From Onchocerca volvulus (lineage: Eukaryota > Nematoda > Chromadorea > Rhabditida > Onchocercidae): DNA of 64,000 bases. The notes under the pieces are model-generated. The model searched no databases. It saw only the letters and a program-made list of their open reading frames with translations, and was not told where the DNA came from. The position numbers and the translations under genes were made by a program. How positions within the stretch are numbered: position 1 is the first letter of the stretch; every line of letters starts with the position of its first letter. The stretch lies in NCBI GenBank assembly GCA_000499405.2, contig HG738140.1, forward strand, positions 928,188 through 992,187, given 5' to 3'. Shown piece by piece: positions 1 through 12,823 of the stretch.

Positions 1-378
1 TCTTCGAAAAAATTACTAATACTCTTAGCCAAGCAATATAAGATTCTTAATTCAAGTAAGCCAAAAAATGAACAAAGAAGAAGAGAGATAAGAAAATTAA
101 TAATGATAGTTATACCTTTTCCATGATTTCAGATAAATTTTTGTTATCATGTTATACAAATTCTAAAGTAGAATTGTAAGCAAAGATCATTGAGTAATGA
201 ATTTGACGAAATTAATTTAGAAAATTATCTTGACTATTTTTGGATTTTATAAATCAGAAAAGATCACAAGCAGAAAATTTCAAATCATAGTCGAACCTAA
301 TTATAAATTATATAAATATGATATACTCTGCTATGAATATTAATTCATTATGCATTTAATAAAAATGAAATATTTAAG
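1..378. other. Intron sequence upstream of the first visible ATPase exon
   Basis: AT-rich sequence with stops in all frames. I see no exon in it. An acceptor AG at 377-378 opens the first recognisable ATPase exon, so this is most likely the end of an intron. The N-terminal exons (cytoplasmic tail, TM1-TM2 and the start of the actuator domain) should lie upstream of the window. Confidence 0.6.
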
Positions 379-3300
379 TCCGGGAGCTCGTGTACCGGCT
401 GATTTACGATTAATTTATGCGGATGAATTAAAATTAGATACATCATGGATAACAGGTGAACTGGAACCACTAGATTTTTGCGATATTACGGTACCAAAAA
501 ATGTGACAGCTTTAGGAGCACAGAATATTGCTCTTAACGGTTGTTTGTGTACCAGTGGTACTGGATATGGTGTAACTATCAGGACAGGTAATAGAACGGT
601 ATGTTTTATTTCAACATATACTTCAAGCATATATGACAGAACTACAAAGCAGAAATGTAAATGCAAATGATAGATTAATAAAATTCATGCATAATCAAGT
701 CTCATTCGATAAATGAACCCACAAAGAAAATATTTAGAGAAAATATTCTAATTTAAATAAATTTTGTAAAGAATTATCCGGAATAATAATTGTAATTAAT
801 AAAACAGACGAAGAAGATACAATTTGAATTAAAGAATTGAGTAGATAAGATAATTTTTAGGAAAAAACAAAGGAAATAACAACCAAAAATTCTCCACCAA
901 ACTAATCTTTTAATTGAAATCCTTAACATTAAAGTAGGCATGGGAGGTATAAACATAAATAAGATGGTACAAACAAATTTAAGAAGGAGAAAAAAAGCTT
1001 AAAATTTTTTTAAATTCATTTTATTTATAATTCGCTAAATTACTTTAATATTTAGGATAGCATATTTTAGTTAATAGTTAGTAATTAGTTAGTTAAAGTT
1101 AAATCATTTTCTGACTTCTTGAAATTATTCTTGTTATTATTAATGATTAAATTATTATTACTTGATTTGATTTTAAAAAAATCTTTTTTTTTCTTTCTTC
1201 TTTGTTTATGTGGTTTGTCATTAAATTTTTTCAAAGTAAAAAAAAAGAAGTAAATAAAATTAAAAAAAAAAAAAAAAAAGGAAGGCGTAAAAAAAATGAA
1301 CAAAATGATAAAAAAGGATTAATATGCGCATGAAGGGAAAAAAATTTTATGAAAATTTTAAATGATTTTAAATTTTGTTTAGATAATTGGCAAAATTGTG
1401 CGAATGACAAGTAAAGAAAAAGGCGTACCAACACGTTTAGAATCCGAGCATAAACGTTTCGTTAAATTTATTTCCACGTTAGCTATCACAATGGCTACGA
1501 TTACATTTGCTATCGGTTTATTACTTACCAATTTTCAACATATTATTAATACTTTCGTAAATGGCTTTCTTGTCATTATTATTGCCAATATTCCACAAGG
1601 TTTATTATTATTTTTTTTTTAAATTCTAGCAATTAAATTTCTAATTAAGTTAATGAAATTATATCATTTGTTAGTGCAAAAAATAATCCAGAATTTTTAT
1701 CCTTCACGAACTAATCCATAGCAAATTAGATTAATCATCAATTGTTTTGAAATTTTCAACCATATATTTCACTTTTTTTAAGTAATAAGTTAATCAATTA
1801 AGTTTATTAATCTATTATAAATTATTATGAGTACTAATCAAAACCAAACGAAAAAAAAAAAAAAAAAACAATAAAATTAATGTTGATAGAATTATTAGAG
1901 AATACCGAAGAAATTGATCACTAGATTATTCTTTCCTTTCTCACTCGTAGAGAAGAATACTGTTCTTTGATTTTCGTTAATTTGTGAAACATAATAATCC
2001 CTTATTGTCGTTAATTCCATGAAATCTAATTTTTCGTTGAAATTTTCTAGTTTTTTTTATTTAGGTCTCCCGATTACACTGAGTGCAGCATTAGTGATTG
2101 TTGCGGGACGTTTAGCTAAACAAAATATATTTATGAAACGATTAGATGTTGTGGAAACATTAGGTACGGCAACGGTGGTAATGTGCGACAAGACAGGTGT
2201 TTTTACTTTGAATGATATTACCGTTTCCGATTTATGGTATCAATTACACTCCTTCAAAGGTTCGTTGATAAGATAAACAAATCTCTTCTAAAAATCTTTA
2301 CAGTTGACATTTTTCAAAAAAAATTTTTTTTTCTTCTCACTAAAAGCTAGTAATTGCCAATATTACATCATGAATATATTAATTTTGCAAGAAATCCAAT
2401 TGCATATCTTTCTATGTATAAATTTTAACTTCTACTGATATATTTCATTCGTTGAAATCCTAATACATACATCTTTCAATGTCTAACTTTTAATTTCTAA
2501 TTCGTGTACTTATTTGAAATAAATGCAGTTACATTAAATTTCATTAATTTTCATTTCTTAAAAATATATTCAGTTAATTATTGATAGAAGAAATAATTTT
2601 AATTGTTTCCATTATTGCTATTATAATTGTATTTTTTAATATTCACATTCACATTACATAATACTTCCCTTCAAATATATATTTTCGTTATTTAAATTAT
2701 TTCAACTTAAATTTACGTTTACATTAAGCATTCTCTATCATTCTAACAATTTACTTATTTATTATGTCATTGCTTCTGTCATATTTTTCCAATGATTATT
2801 CATCTATCATAGACAAGGAGTATGATTTTCTAAGATTACTGATACACGATAAAATGTTTATTTGATTTAATTAATCAATATTTAGGAATTGGAAATATTT
2901 CAAAAAATGTTTAGATGCAGAAGAATTAAATGCGAAAAGAAAGAAATTATCATCATCAAAATTATCAGTGCCATTATCGGAAAGTAATAATGATAGCCTG
3001 GTAGCGCTATTAACCGTAATGTCTATATGCAATAAAGCACATTTGCAACCAATAAATTCACGTGGTATTTATGCATGGAATTTGGTTAAAAAACTTTCAA
3101 AATCAAATAATACCATTACAATCCAATCACTATTGGATATGTAAGATTTTTGGTTTTACCTGCTTGTTTTTTCGTTGAAATTCTCTAAGAAGATATTATA
3201 TGGAAAATTAAAATTCAGTTAAATTTTCGCAATTTTTCGTAATTTTTTAAAGCAAATATTTTTAGCAAAATTTTACTTTTTTTCAAATAATAATGAATGC

Positions 3301-6300
3301 TTTTAGGAAGATATCACGTTCGAATGCAACAGATGATGATGATGTTGAACGAACAGTTCGATCAGCTTTTCATCACAAACTAATAACTGGAAGTGAAAAT
3401 GAGGTTGCACTGCTGAAATATGTCGAAGAAGTAAGGTATATCTATCGTTTATGTAGCATCAAAGTACAACAAAATATGATTATGCAGATAAAATATTCAA
3501 TTTCACATTGTCTTTTTTAATTTGATATCGAATACATCAACTAGAAACGAGACAGGAAGAAGATGGCATTGAGCAATTAATAAAATGATTATAATTAGAG
3601 AATTTTATTCAAATTCAAAAAAAAAAAAAAGGAAAAATTTAATCATCTCCGTCGAATTGTATCAAAGATTCATGTTTGAGAGATTTATAAGATCTTTTGT
3701 AAATCCGAATCATTGAATCAATTTTTCCTATTGAATATTATTATCTTTTGGTTGTTAGTTTGAATCCATAATAATGGATTGATTAATAGATAATCGATAA
3801 ACAAAATGTATTCTGTTTCTTTAAGAAACTGATATTGATAGCATTCAAATATTTTTGGGAATATTTTTACCGATGCTGTATATCATTTAAGATAATATTT
3901 TTAAAATTCAAATCACTGAATTAATTTTACAGATGGCAAATGGTGAAAGTATTCGAAAGAATTATGAGATTGTTTTCGAAGTACCATTTAACAAACAACG
4001 GCGTTTTCAAATAGTAATTGTTCGCCAAAGACCCAAAATTGATTTGTCTATTACTGACAATTTGAAGTGAGTTAATTAATCTATCCGAAAGTTTTTATTT
4101 TGATTTTTTGCTTTATTTTCAAATTTAAATTGTCTTTTCTAGTTACTTGCAACCATTATTATCATATTATTTGTAAAATTTTCCATCGTTTCTAAAGACA
4201 AATATTATCTTACTTTATTTGTTATTTTAATAGTATTTTTGTTCTTAAGACGATGGATTTAAAATATTATTTAATTAAATCATAAAGATTGTAATTTAAT
4301 TAATTTTTCAAGTATAGTTTTAATGAATATTTATAATTTGGATTTCTAGATGAAAATAGTAAATGAAATTTAAGTTTACACAAGAAAATAGTTAAATGAA
4401 AATATTCGACAGTATGAACAACATCTCAGTAGTCATCGAAAATTCAGAAAAAAAAAAGGCTGAAGAGAAAGAAAAACAAATAAAAGAAGAGTAAAAACTA
4501 AAACAAAAAAGAAATATAATGAGATAAATATTTAAAAAATTTTAAATCCTTTTCACAAAATAATATTACCAGAAATATAAAATTTTAGAATTTGGAACAA
4601 AGCGACAAAATTTAAATTTCATTTATAAAATTTAATTATTGATAAATGAATGTTTTATGGGTAATAATTATAGATTATATATTCTTATCAAAGGAGCTCC
4701 TGAAGAACTATTTGCTCACTGTAAATTTTTAGCTACAGAAGAAGGTTATATTAAAATATCGGATAATTTCATTGCTCAATTCTCTGTTAGTTTTCAAATT
4801 ATAATATTATATTTATGCTTACAGTGATGTTTTTTTCCATTCCAATGTTAAATTTGGTTCAAGTAATGCTGGAACTTAGGTAAATTTTTGATAAGTAAAT
4901 CGAAAACTAAGTTATGAATTTTGTATCATATATATTAGTTTTAAAATATCGACTTGTATTATATTTTGATGAACTTTTGATGAAAATAAAAATCGATTGC
5001 GCACAAATTTTCATGGCACCATTTTTTTTTTTTTTTTTTTTTTTTCATTCTGGTAAATTATCAGGATAAAGCTAATAATCACCAAAAAATATCATTTCAT
5101 TTATTAAGAAAAAAAGAAAAAAAGGGTTTTTTAATTTTTCCTAAGTTGTCAATAAGCAAATTTTTAGGAAGCTTATACGCAATACGGTAATGAAGGTAAA
5201 AGTTGCATAGCATTTGCAATAGCTGAACTGGAAGAATTATGCTTGATCGAATCACCCGGTTCGTGGGATTGTCTAACTCGATTAGATTTATGCTTTCTTG
5301 GTATGGTAGCTTTGTATGATCCGCCACGAGATAGCGCATTTAAATCGTTACAAACAATGAAAAATGCAGGTTTAATGAATTTTAATTTCTTTTCTTTCTT
5401 TTTTTTTTCTTTCCTGAAAAAAACCAAGCATTGCAATATATAACTATTCTTTCTATCGCTTCGACTTTATTTTTATTTTATTTAGACTTTCTTTTTTTTT
5501 TTTGATTTGAAATTAAGAAATTTTCTTAATTTCAAATTAAAAAGAGTTCCATCTTTCAAGAGTTGCACTTAATACATGTATAAGTTATAAATCATTTTCT
5601 TAATATATTAAGCAATTAAAAAAATGATGATTGGTATTTGAACAAGTTTTAATTTTAAGTTTTATTTGTTAAAATGGAACAAAAAAAAAGAAATTATTGT
5701 TTTAGGAATAAAATGTTTTATGGTTACCGGTGATCATCCATCTACAGCTGCTGCAGTTGCTGGTCATTTTGGTTTAGCTGTCCCACGAGCATCTATAGTT
5801 TCATTGGTTAATTAATTAATTAGTTATTTGTTTCCTTAAATTTTTTCTTTCATTTTTATTTTTCTCTTTTTTTTTTTTTACTCTGAGGAAAAAAAAGATT
5901 ATTTATTCCGTCGAAAATATCAAAATGAATCATAAAGGTTAAGAAAATTGTAAGTTTAACCTGAAAAGATTGATATGATGTAATTAGATTAATTTTAAGA
6001 TTACATTTCTCGCAATGAAATATAAATCAGGAGAATATCGATTTGATGATAGAATAAAATTGTTGTTTCATACTGCATAAATTTAAGAGAATATCAATTA
6101 TAACATAAAGTGAAAGGTTAAAATTAGGCTTAATTTAGAATACAGAAATGGAAAAGAAATCAAATTTGCTATCTGTAATTCATTGCGAAATGATTGATAA
6201 ATTAAGTGATCAATTATGGGATGATATATTGAAACAGGAATTTGTTGTATTTGCGCGTGCAACACCGTCCCATAAATTGATTATCGTTAAGGTAATGATA

Positions 6301-9300
6301 TTACTATTATTATATAATGAAAATATAATATAATGAGATATATTAAGTATAATCATAAGTTAGATGTGCGGTTTGTTAATCAGTCAATCGTTAAATATAT
6401 CGATCGGTTGTGATCGAATTATTTTAAACTTTATTTTAGTGCGGAATATTTATGCTTGAAAAATAGAAATGTTAATATAATACAATGATAATATAATATG
6501 AATCATTTTCTTAACACTAATCTCTTTTGATAAAATTTGCAGATCTTTTTATCTAAATGTTAATATTTGAATTAATATGAATATCATTATAATATCATGT
6601 TTGTTCAAAATGATAAATTTTATTAATCATATCACTGATATTTTTCGAATCAATTTCTACAGGAATGTCGTCGTCGAGGTGAAGTTGTAGCAGTTACAGG
6701 TGATGGTGTCTTAGATGCACCTGCATTAAAGGAAGCTAATGTTGGTGTAGCTATGGAAGCTGTTGGTAAGATTTTATCATGCATAAATTAATTTCCATTT
6801 TAGTATTATTATTTTTGAATTAATAAATTTTTAATTACTTTTGATTGTTCGTTCATTTATTTCATCATTCATATGCAAATATTATCAAATCAATGATGAA
6901 AGAAATATAAATCGATGAACGAATGCATTAGCAAAGAAATGTTATAATGATATTAATATATAAGTAATAATGAATAGAATATATCGATATTATAAATGAA
7001 TGAATAAATAATGGGAAAAATATCTTTTATATTAATAGAATAAAATAATAATTATTTCATTTTGTGATCCGAAAACGTTAAATCTTAGCAATATAGACAA
7101 ATAAAAGAAGTAATAAATGAAATATAAATATTATTATTTTTGGAACTGCATTTGCAAAAAAAATAATATTTTTTTATATATCAATAGAATAAGCAGTAAT
7201 TACGGATTTTGTAATCCGGAAAGGCTAATCTTTAACATCTGAACAAATGAGATCATTTCGTTTCATTTCCGGAAGTGCATTTGCAAAAGAAAAATATCTT
7301 TTAAATCAAATAGAATAAGCAATAATTACGGATTTTGTAATCCGGAAAGGCTAATCTTAACGTCTGGGCAAATGCGATAAAAATATCATTTCCGGAAGTG
7401 CATTTGCAAAAGAAGCAGCAGATATGGTATATACGGAAAGTGATGTAAAACATATCGTCAAAAGTATCAAAGAAGGTCGATTATTGTATGCAAATTTGAA
7501 AAAAACAATAGCATATACATTAGCTCATATGGTACCCGAATTATGCGCTGTTATGTTAGCATTTGCTATTGGTTTTCCAATTGGTCTTAGCAGTTTACAG
7601 GTTAGTATTTTACCTTTTTTTTTTTTTTTTTTTTCTAAGTAATAAAACAATTTTGAAAATCTAAACAAACTTGTAAAAAATACTTAAATATGATGAATAT
7701 TTAAATTTTAAAGTTGTTGATATTTATTCATATAATCATTTTAAATCCATACATATATTGATCTTTCACTATTATCTTGAATTATTAAAAAAATGCGGGA
7801 GAAAGGAAATCAGAGAATTGCTATCAACATGTTAATTGCTAAGCTTTTCAGATTTCTATGTTATCAAAAAATTATTAGTGATATTTGTTGCAAAAAAAAG
7901 TACTTAATTTATTTATTCTTTTATTATTATATTTCACATTAAGTGAAAATAAATTTTTGAAGTTAAAATTTTTCCTATTTTTTTATACTAATTTTAATAT
8001 TATTTTATTAGAACGGAATTTTTTAAAATTATGGGGCCTAAGCCTAAGCCTAAGTCTAAGCCATAATTTTTTATAATTTTCAATAAAATTTCGAATGAAA
8101 CTTCAATTTAAGGTTCTTTCAATAGATTTAATCACTGAAATACCACCATCAATAGCACTTACATATGAAGCTGGTGAAAAGGATATCATGTGTAGACCGC
8201 CTAGGAAATCGACCGCTCGATTAGTTTCAAAAGCACTTCTTGTTTATTCGTATATTTTTGTTGGTACCATTATATCAGCTGGATGCTTCATTGCATATTT
8301 ATTTGTTTTTTGGTTTGTATTTTTTATTTTAACTCAAAAGAAATTAAATTTTTCTTTTTTTTTTTCTTTGAACATTTACTTCGATTTTGAGTTATCTTTA
8401 ATTTTAATTTAAAAAAAAAAAAAGTTGTTAGTTTAAGCTAAATAGCTTGGAAGCTATATGCTTAATTCTTTACAATCTGTTTTGTCCGTACCTATCAACC
8501 GAGCTGCATTAAATAGCGGAAATATTCTTCCAGTAAAACAAGAAAATCATCAAGTATATGAATGTAACAAATTACAATTAAGTTCTATTAATAAATACAA
8601 TTATTATCCGATTTCAAAGAGATATGTTAAAGATAAATTACTATTCAATATTTTATATTTTAAATAATACATTCTTAAATTCTATTTTAGGTACTATGAA
8701 ATAACTGTACGAGATTTATTTCATTCCAATATCAAACATTGGCGTCCAAATTCGGAAATTTTAGTGACCAGTACCGGAAAACATTATACAGCCGAGACGC
8801 AAGTATTCATTCATGGCCAAGCAAAAGCTGCTTGGCATATTACATTAGTTATGTCACAGGTTTGATGCTTTTAAATCATATAAAAAAAAAAAAAAAAAAA
8901 TTATAAGAATAAATGAGAAAAAAAAAAGGAAGGAATCTATCTTAATTTTTTTTAGAGAGAATTAAATCATAAGCTTGCAATAAAATTAATTAATTAATTC
9001 TTTTAGCTTGTTTATTTTCTTTAATTTTATGAAAAATGCATGTATTTATTGTTTTCGGTATTCATAATTTTAGGTATTTCATTTTTGGCTATGCACAACA
9101 AGAAGAATTTCGATCTTCAAGCATGGCACGCAAAATATTGCAGCAGTTCTTGCTTTACTTATCGAAATTTTCCTTCTTAATTTCATGATCTATACGCCAG
9201 TTGTACAAGATTGGCTTCGTGTAACGCATCCACCAGCATTTGTTTGGATATTTTGTTTACCTGTTGGTATCATTCTTATCATTTTCAATGAGGTTATTTT

Positions 9301-10185
9301 ATTTTCTATTTTATTTCGAAAATTTTTAAATTATTCAATATTTAAAATTATTGAAAATTCAAATTCGTCTTTTAAAGTATTCAATTAAAACATTCATAAT
9401 TACACCCAATTTTTGCAATATTATAATTATTAATATTTTTCATTATAATTACTAATTAATAGCTTTTCATATGCTAAAATTATTTCACATAGAATTATTT
9501 TTTTAATATTATACATCAATTCAATTAATATGAACACAGAACTGATAAAATATCCTTTGAGAGAATTTACATGTATTCAGTAAATGCGTATATTACTATA
9601 GATATTGATCAAACATCAACGATTTTAATTATTTTTAAGTGAATTATCAAAATTATCATTAAGCATCAACGGATTTTTCGGAAACAATACCAATGATGCA
9701 AAATATTAAAACGCTTTATACTGCTGATGAAGATTTGATATTTTTATCGGAAATATTATGTAAACAATGATATCAAATTATCATTATTGGATAATATATT
9801 TAAGGAAAATTATTATTAAGCGAACAAAAAATTCTGGTAGATGCAGTAGGCTAAGAAAATTGATCCAGGCGGCATAAGAAAGTTTAAATTTTAATCTGAT
9901 AAAAAGCATTGCCATGTATAAAAGAGGAATATAGTCGAGTTCCGAAAGAATATCTTTGCATATATACTGAAAAAGTTATGCTATTATGAATAAGAAAAGA
10001 TAAAATTATCCAAATATTATATTTAATATCCATTTATGTTGTTTTGCAACTTATATTTATATTCCAATGGAAGGACTAAAATTAATATTTTATCCAAATT
10101 TCAAAATATGCATATTTTCCAGACTCGAAAATGGCTTATTAGGCGCTATCCAACTACTACTATTGTGCGAGCATTAAAATGGTAA
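379..10185 (+). CDS. Divergent Na+/K+-ATPase alpha-type P-type ATPase (5' partial)
   Basis: Type IIC P-type ATPase, the family that exchanges Na+ for K+ across the plasma membrane. Exons: 379-598, 1383-1599, 2065-2263, 2886-3140, 3307-3430, 3933-4066, 4674-4785, 5168-5369, 5706-5806, 6139-6291, 6663-6765, 7413-7600, 8113-8312, 8691-8859, 9074-9292, 10123-10185. They give about 885 codons in frame. Family landmarks in order: [13 protein letters not shown] (usual TGES), PQG in TM4 (usual PEG), DKTGV (usual DKTGT), [26 protein letters not shown] (usual GDGVND), VPE in TM5, SIDLITE in TM6, and TRR after TM8. The phosphorylated Asp and ATP-site Lys are kept, but several cation-coordinating residues are changed, as in the divergent nematode CATP paralogues rather than EAT-6. 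The exon 3 donor (2263; 2259 also possible) and the exon 12 acceptor are uncertain. The N-terminus is missing. Family certain, paralogue identity not. Confidence 0.88.
5505..5537. repeat. Near-perfect palindrome in ATPase intron
   Basis: Two perfect 16-nt arms (5505-5520 and 5522-5537) are separated by a single base. The sequence lies in the intron between exons ending 5369 and starting 5706. It could extrude as a hairpin. No function is evident. Confidence 0.7.
7030..7413 (+). repeat. Three degenerate tandem copies spanning an intron/exon boundary
   Basis: A unit of about 125 nt is repeated. The copies end in a shared block resembling the 5' edge of ATPase exon 12 at 7142-7159, 7271-7289 and 7394-7412. 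The block translates as GSAFAK, which matches the GSDVSK of Na+/K+-ATPases. Only the last copy runs on into the real exon. Copies 2 and 3 share long identical stretches, including a short inverted repeat (cggatt..aatccg). Copy 1 is more diverged. Confidence 0.75.
8036..8062. repeat. Interstitial telomere-like repeat (GCCTAA)n
   Basis: Three exact GCCTAA units (8036-8053), one with a single change (GTCTAA) and a partial fifth. This is the complement of TTAGGC, the nematode telomere unit. It sits in the ATPase intron just before the exon at 8113, far from any chromosome end visible here. Confidence 0.8.
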
Positions 10186-12823
10186 ATGATATAATTTATT
10201 TTAATTCATTATTAGTGCCATCTTATCAATTAAACCGTCACTGCACAATCTAAAATTGACTATTTTTTCCTTTTTTTTTTTCCTCATTTAATACGACAAA
10301 TATGCTGAAATTATGCATTTTAATGGATCATTTTGTACAATAATTAGTTAGTACATATTTGATATGTAAATATTATTTGTATTCTATTCACTATTTTTCT
10401 TAATTAATTTAATTTTGCAATGCAATTATTTCAAATCCTTATCGCAAAGCATTGGTAGGCTAATAAAATAAATAATTCATATGTTTATGTATTATAAATG
10501 ACCTTGCTATTTTTGATCTTTTTTTTTGTTTCCTTGCCGCTATTAATAAGGCATCTGAAATTTCATCAAATATTATCAATACATTTTGGAATTTGTTATC
10601 ATAATTTTTACAGTCTCTTTTTCTCTTCTTCCAAACAAAAAAGAATTAAATTTCAATGAAAATGAATTCTTAATGAATTGGTTAATTTTAAATAATAAAT
10701 TATTATCAAACAAAGTGATTTATTATGCCTTTTTTCCAGGAAATAATCTCTTTATGTGTGTTGCCATTTTTGCTGCATTTGTTTTTTGGAATAAAGATTT
10801 TTTGAAGTTTGAAAAAAATTTAAAATTAAGAAAAGATGAAATCCGCCAATCTATTTAAATTTTTCAAGATACTGAAATTCTAATTATTAAATCAAATCAG
10901 AGTTCTTTATTACAACGCTGTAATCTTTCCATTATGTTCCTTCATTCAATCAACATTTGAAGTATCGCAGAATAATATTATGTATTTCATCGATATATTT
11001 ACCATGGTATTTTGATACTAACTAGATTACTAACCATTATTATTACAGCCTTGTCTCATAGTGATCGGATTTATTTTTGTTCTAATGATTATATCAAAAA
11101 GTGAGGTTATTTAAATTCTTGAACTAGTCCAAAGACTAAATTAAACGTAGCGTAACATGGGATAGCATAATCGAGGAAGATTGATATTCGATCTCTGAAT
11201 TTTATATGAGAAAAATGGATGAAATTATATTTGCAAAAGATTTATAAATAAAAAAGAAATTCAGAAATACTCATTTGTTATCTTAAATATAACAATCATT
11301 CTGTCATGTTAGTCCATTACTTTTTGATGTCTATCTTGATTACACTGTTCACTATATATCATTCATGACAGTCAAAGGAAGAGAATGCTTCGAAAATTTT
11401 CGTTTATTACTCTTCATATTAGTGAAAGATTAATACACGCTTCAATAGAGCTATTCTGGATTGCTTTACCTCTATTTCGAGCAAAAGCTTTGCATCTGAG
11501 AAAGCCGAAATGATCATTCGCCTTCTATAATAATAGTCTATTTGTTGGAAGGACTCCACTAAAAGATCGATACAGATTTGATTAAGACAAAATAATGAAA
11601 AGCAATCTGGTACAGTTTAAGGACCCCATCCATCAGTTATTAATGATGAACGGAAAACATTCGGTACATTCGACCTAATTGCATCCCCTCTTTTATGGGA
11701 AGAAAGGAAATTATGATCTATCTGATTCTGTGGTGATTGATTTTTTAAGTAGAATTATGTTGATTTATTTGAACTATTGGAAAAGATGCAATTAAAGATT
11801 TTGTGTTCTAGATGAAGCAGAAAAACGATCTTTTGTTACATAATTTTATGGTCCATAAGAGATTATGTAAAGAGATCACTAATACCGAAACAATTTAATA
11901 TATTCAAACATTTTGATGTACCTGATTCTGCGGTGACTAATTCTATGATCTTCGCTAACAATTAATCGATTTATTTCTATCTTTCAATCACTTTCTCATT
12001 TTAAAAATACATGACAATTTTGAAATAATTTTCTAGCTTTGAGAATAATTGCCAAAAATAGAAACGAATTTAAATCTCCGATTTTTTAATTTCTGTAAAG
12101 TGATTGAAAATGACGCATAACAAAAAGGAATGCACGAAATGTTTCATTAACAATAATCAAGACAAGAGTTTAATCAACTATTTAAAGGTCAATACTTATA
12201 ATACATGTATAAGACAGATAATTAAAAATATTGAACTAACAACAAAAATCATGCAAAAGAAACTGAGATACTGCAACTATAAATAGCGTTTACTGATTCA
12301 GCGTAATGGATTTTCTAACATATAGCAAACACACATTTCCAACGATACAACATTGATTTCCCTAAAAATTTCTTCCGTCAAACAAGATCTTTCGGTATAT
12401 CTGCGAATTGAAACTGATCATCTAATAGTCACATGAAATGCCTTCTTTTTTTTAATTTTCGAAAATTTCTATGCGTCATATATAACATGCTTCGACACTT
12501 ACTATCACTTATCCTAATGAACTGTTGATGTTGGGTTTTTTAAAGAATGGCAGTAATCGTAAAGTGTGGAATAGTACACATATAGCAAACTAATAAAAAA
12601 AAATATACTACTGGTCAATGAAGCTGATATTAGCGTCGTTAAAAATCGACCTACTCGCTGTATTATCCTGACATTCCACATAATCGATGCACTCTTCTGC
12701 AATTTATTTCCAATTCAGCATTGTCAGAAAACGCTTAAATGAGATTCTACCTGTAAGACATAGCTTCAGGAATGAATGCTATGATTTATCAGTAAAAATA
12801 TTTGAATCTAATTGGTTGTATTC
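10186..12823. other. Intergenic region between convergent genes, no gene recognised
   Basis: It lies between the ATPase stop and the phosphatase stop, so it holds the 3' ends of two converging genes. The open frames here (for example 10586-10858) are AT-rich and hydrophobic, with no recognisable domain. A weak direct repeat (ctgattctg.ggtga) occurs near 11720 and 11931. I see no RNA gene. Confidence 0.6.

Noticed and set aside
8458..8667. 69-codon open frame inside the ATPase intron
   Set aside because: The flanking exons (ending 8312, starting 8691) join in phase and match the family directly. The extra frame has no similarity to the pump.
10586..10858. 90-codon hydrophobic open frame after the ATPase
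   Set aside because: T-rich, no domain, no splice partners and not a continuation of the ATPase, which has already ended at 10185.
10186..12823. Possible decayed mariner-type transposase
   Set aside because: No catalytic motif or terminal repeats could be followed in any frame.
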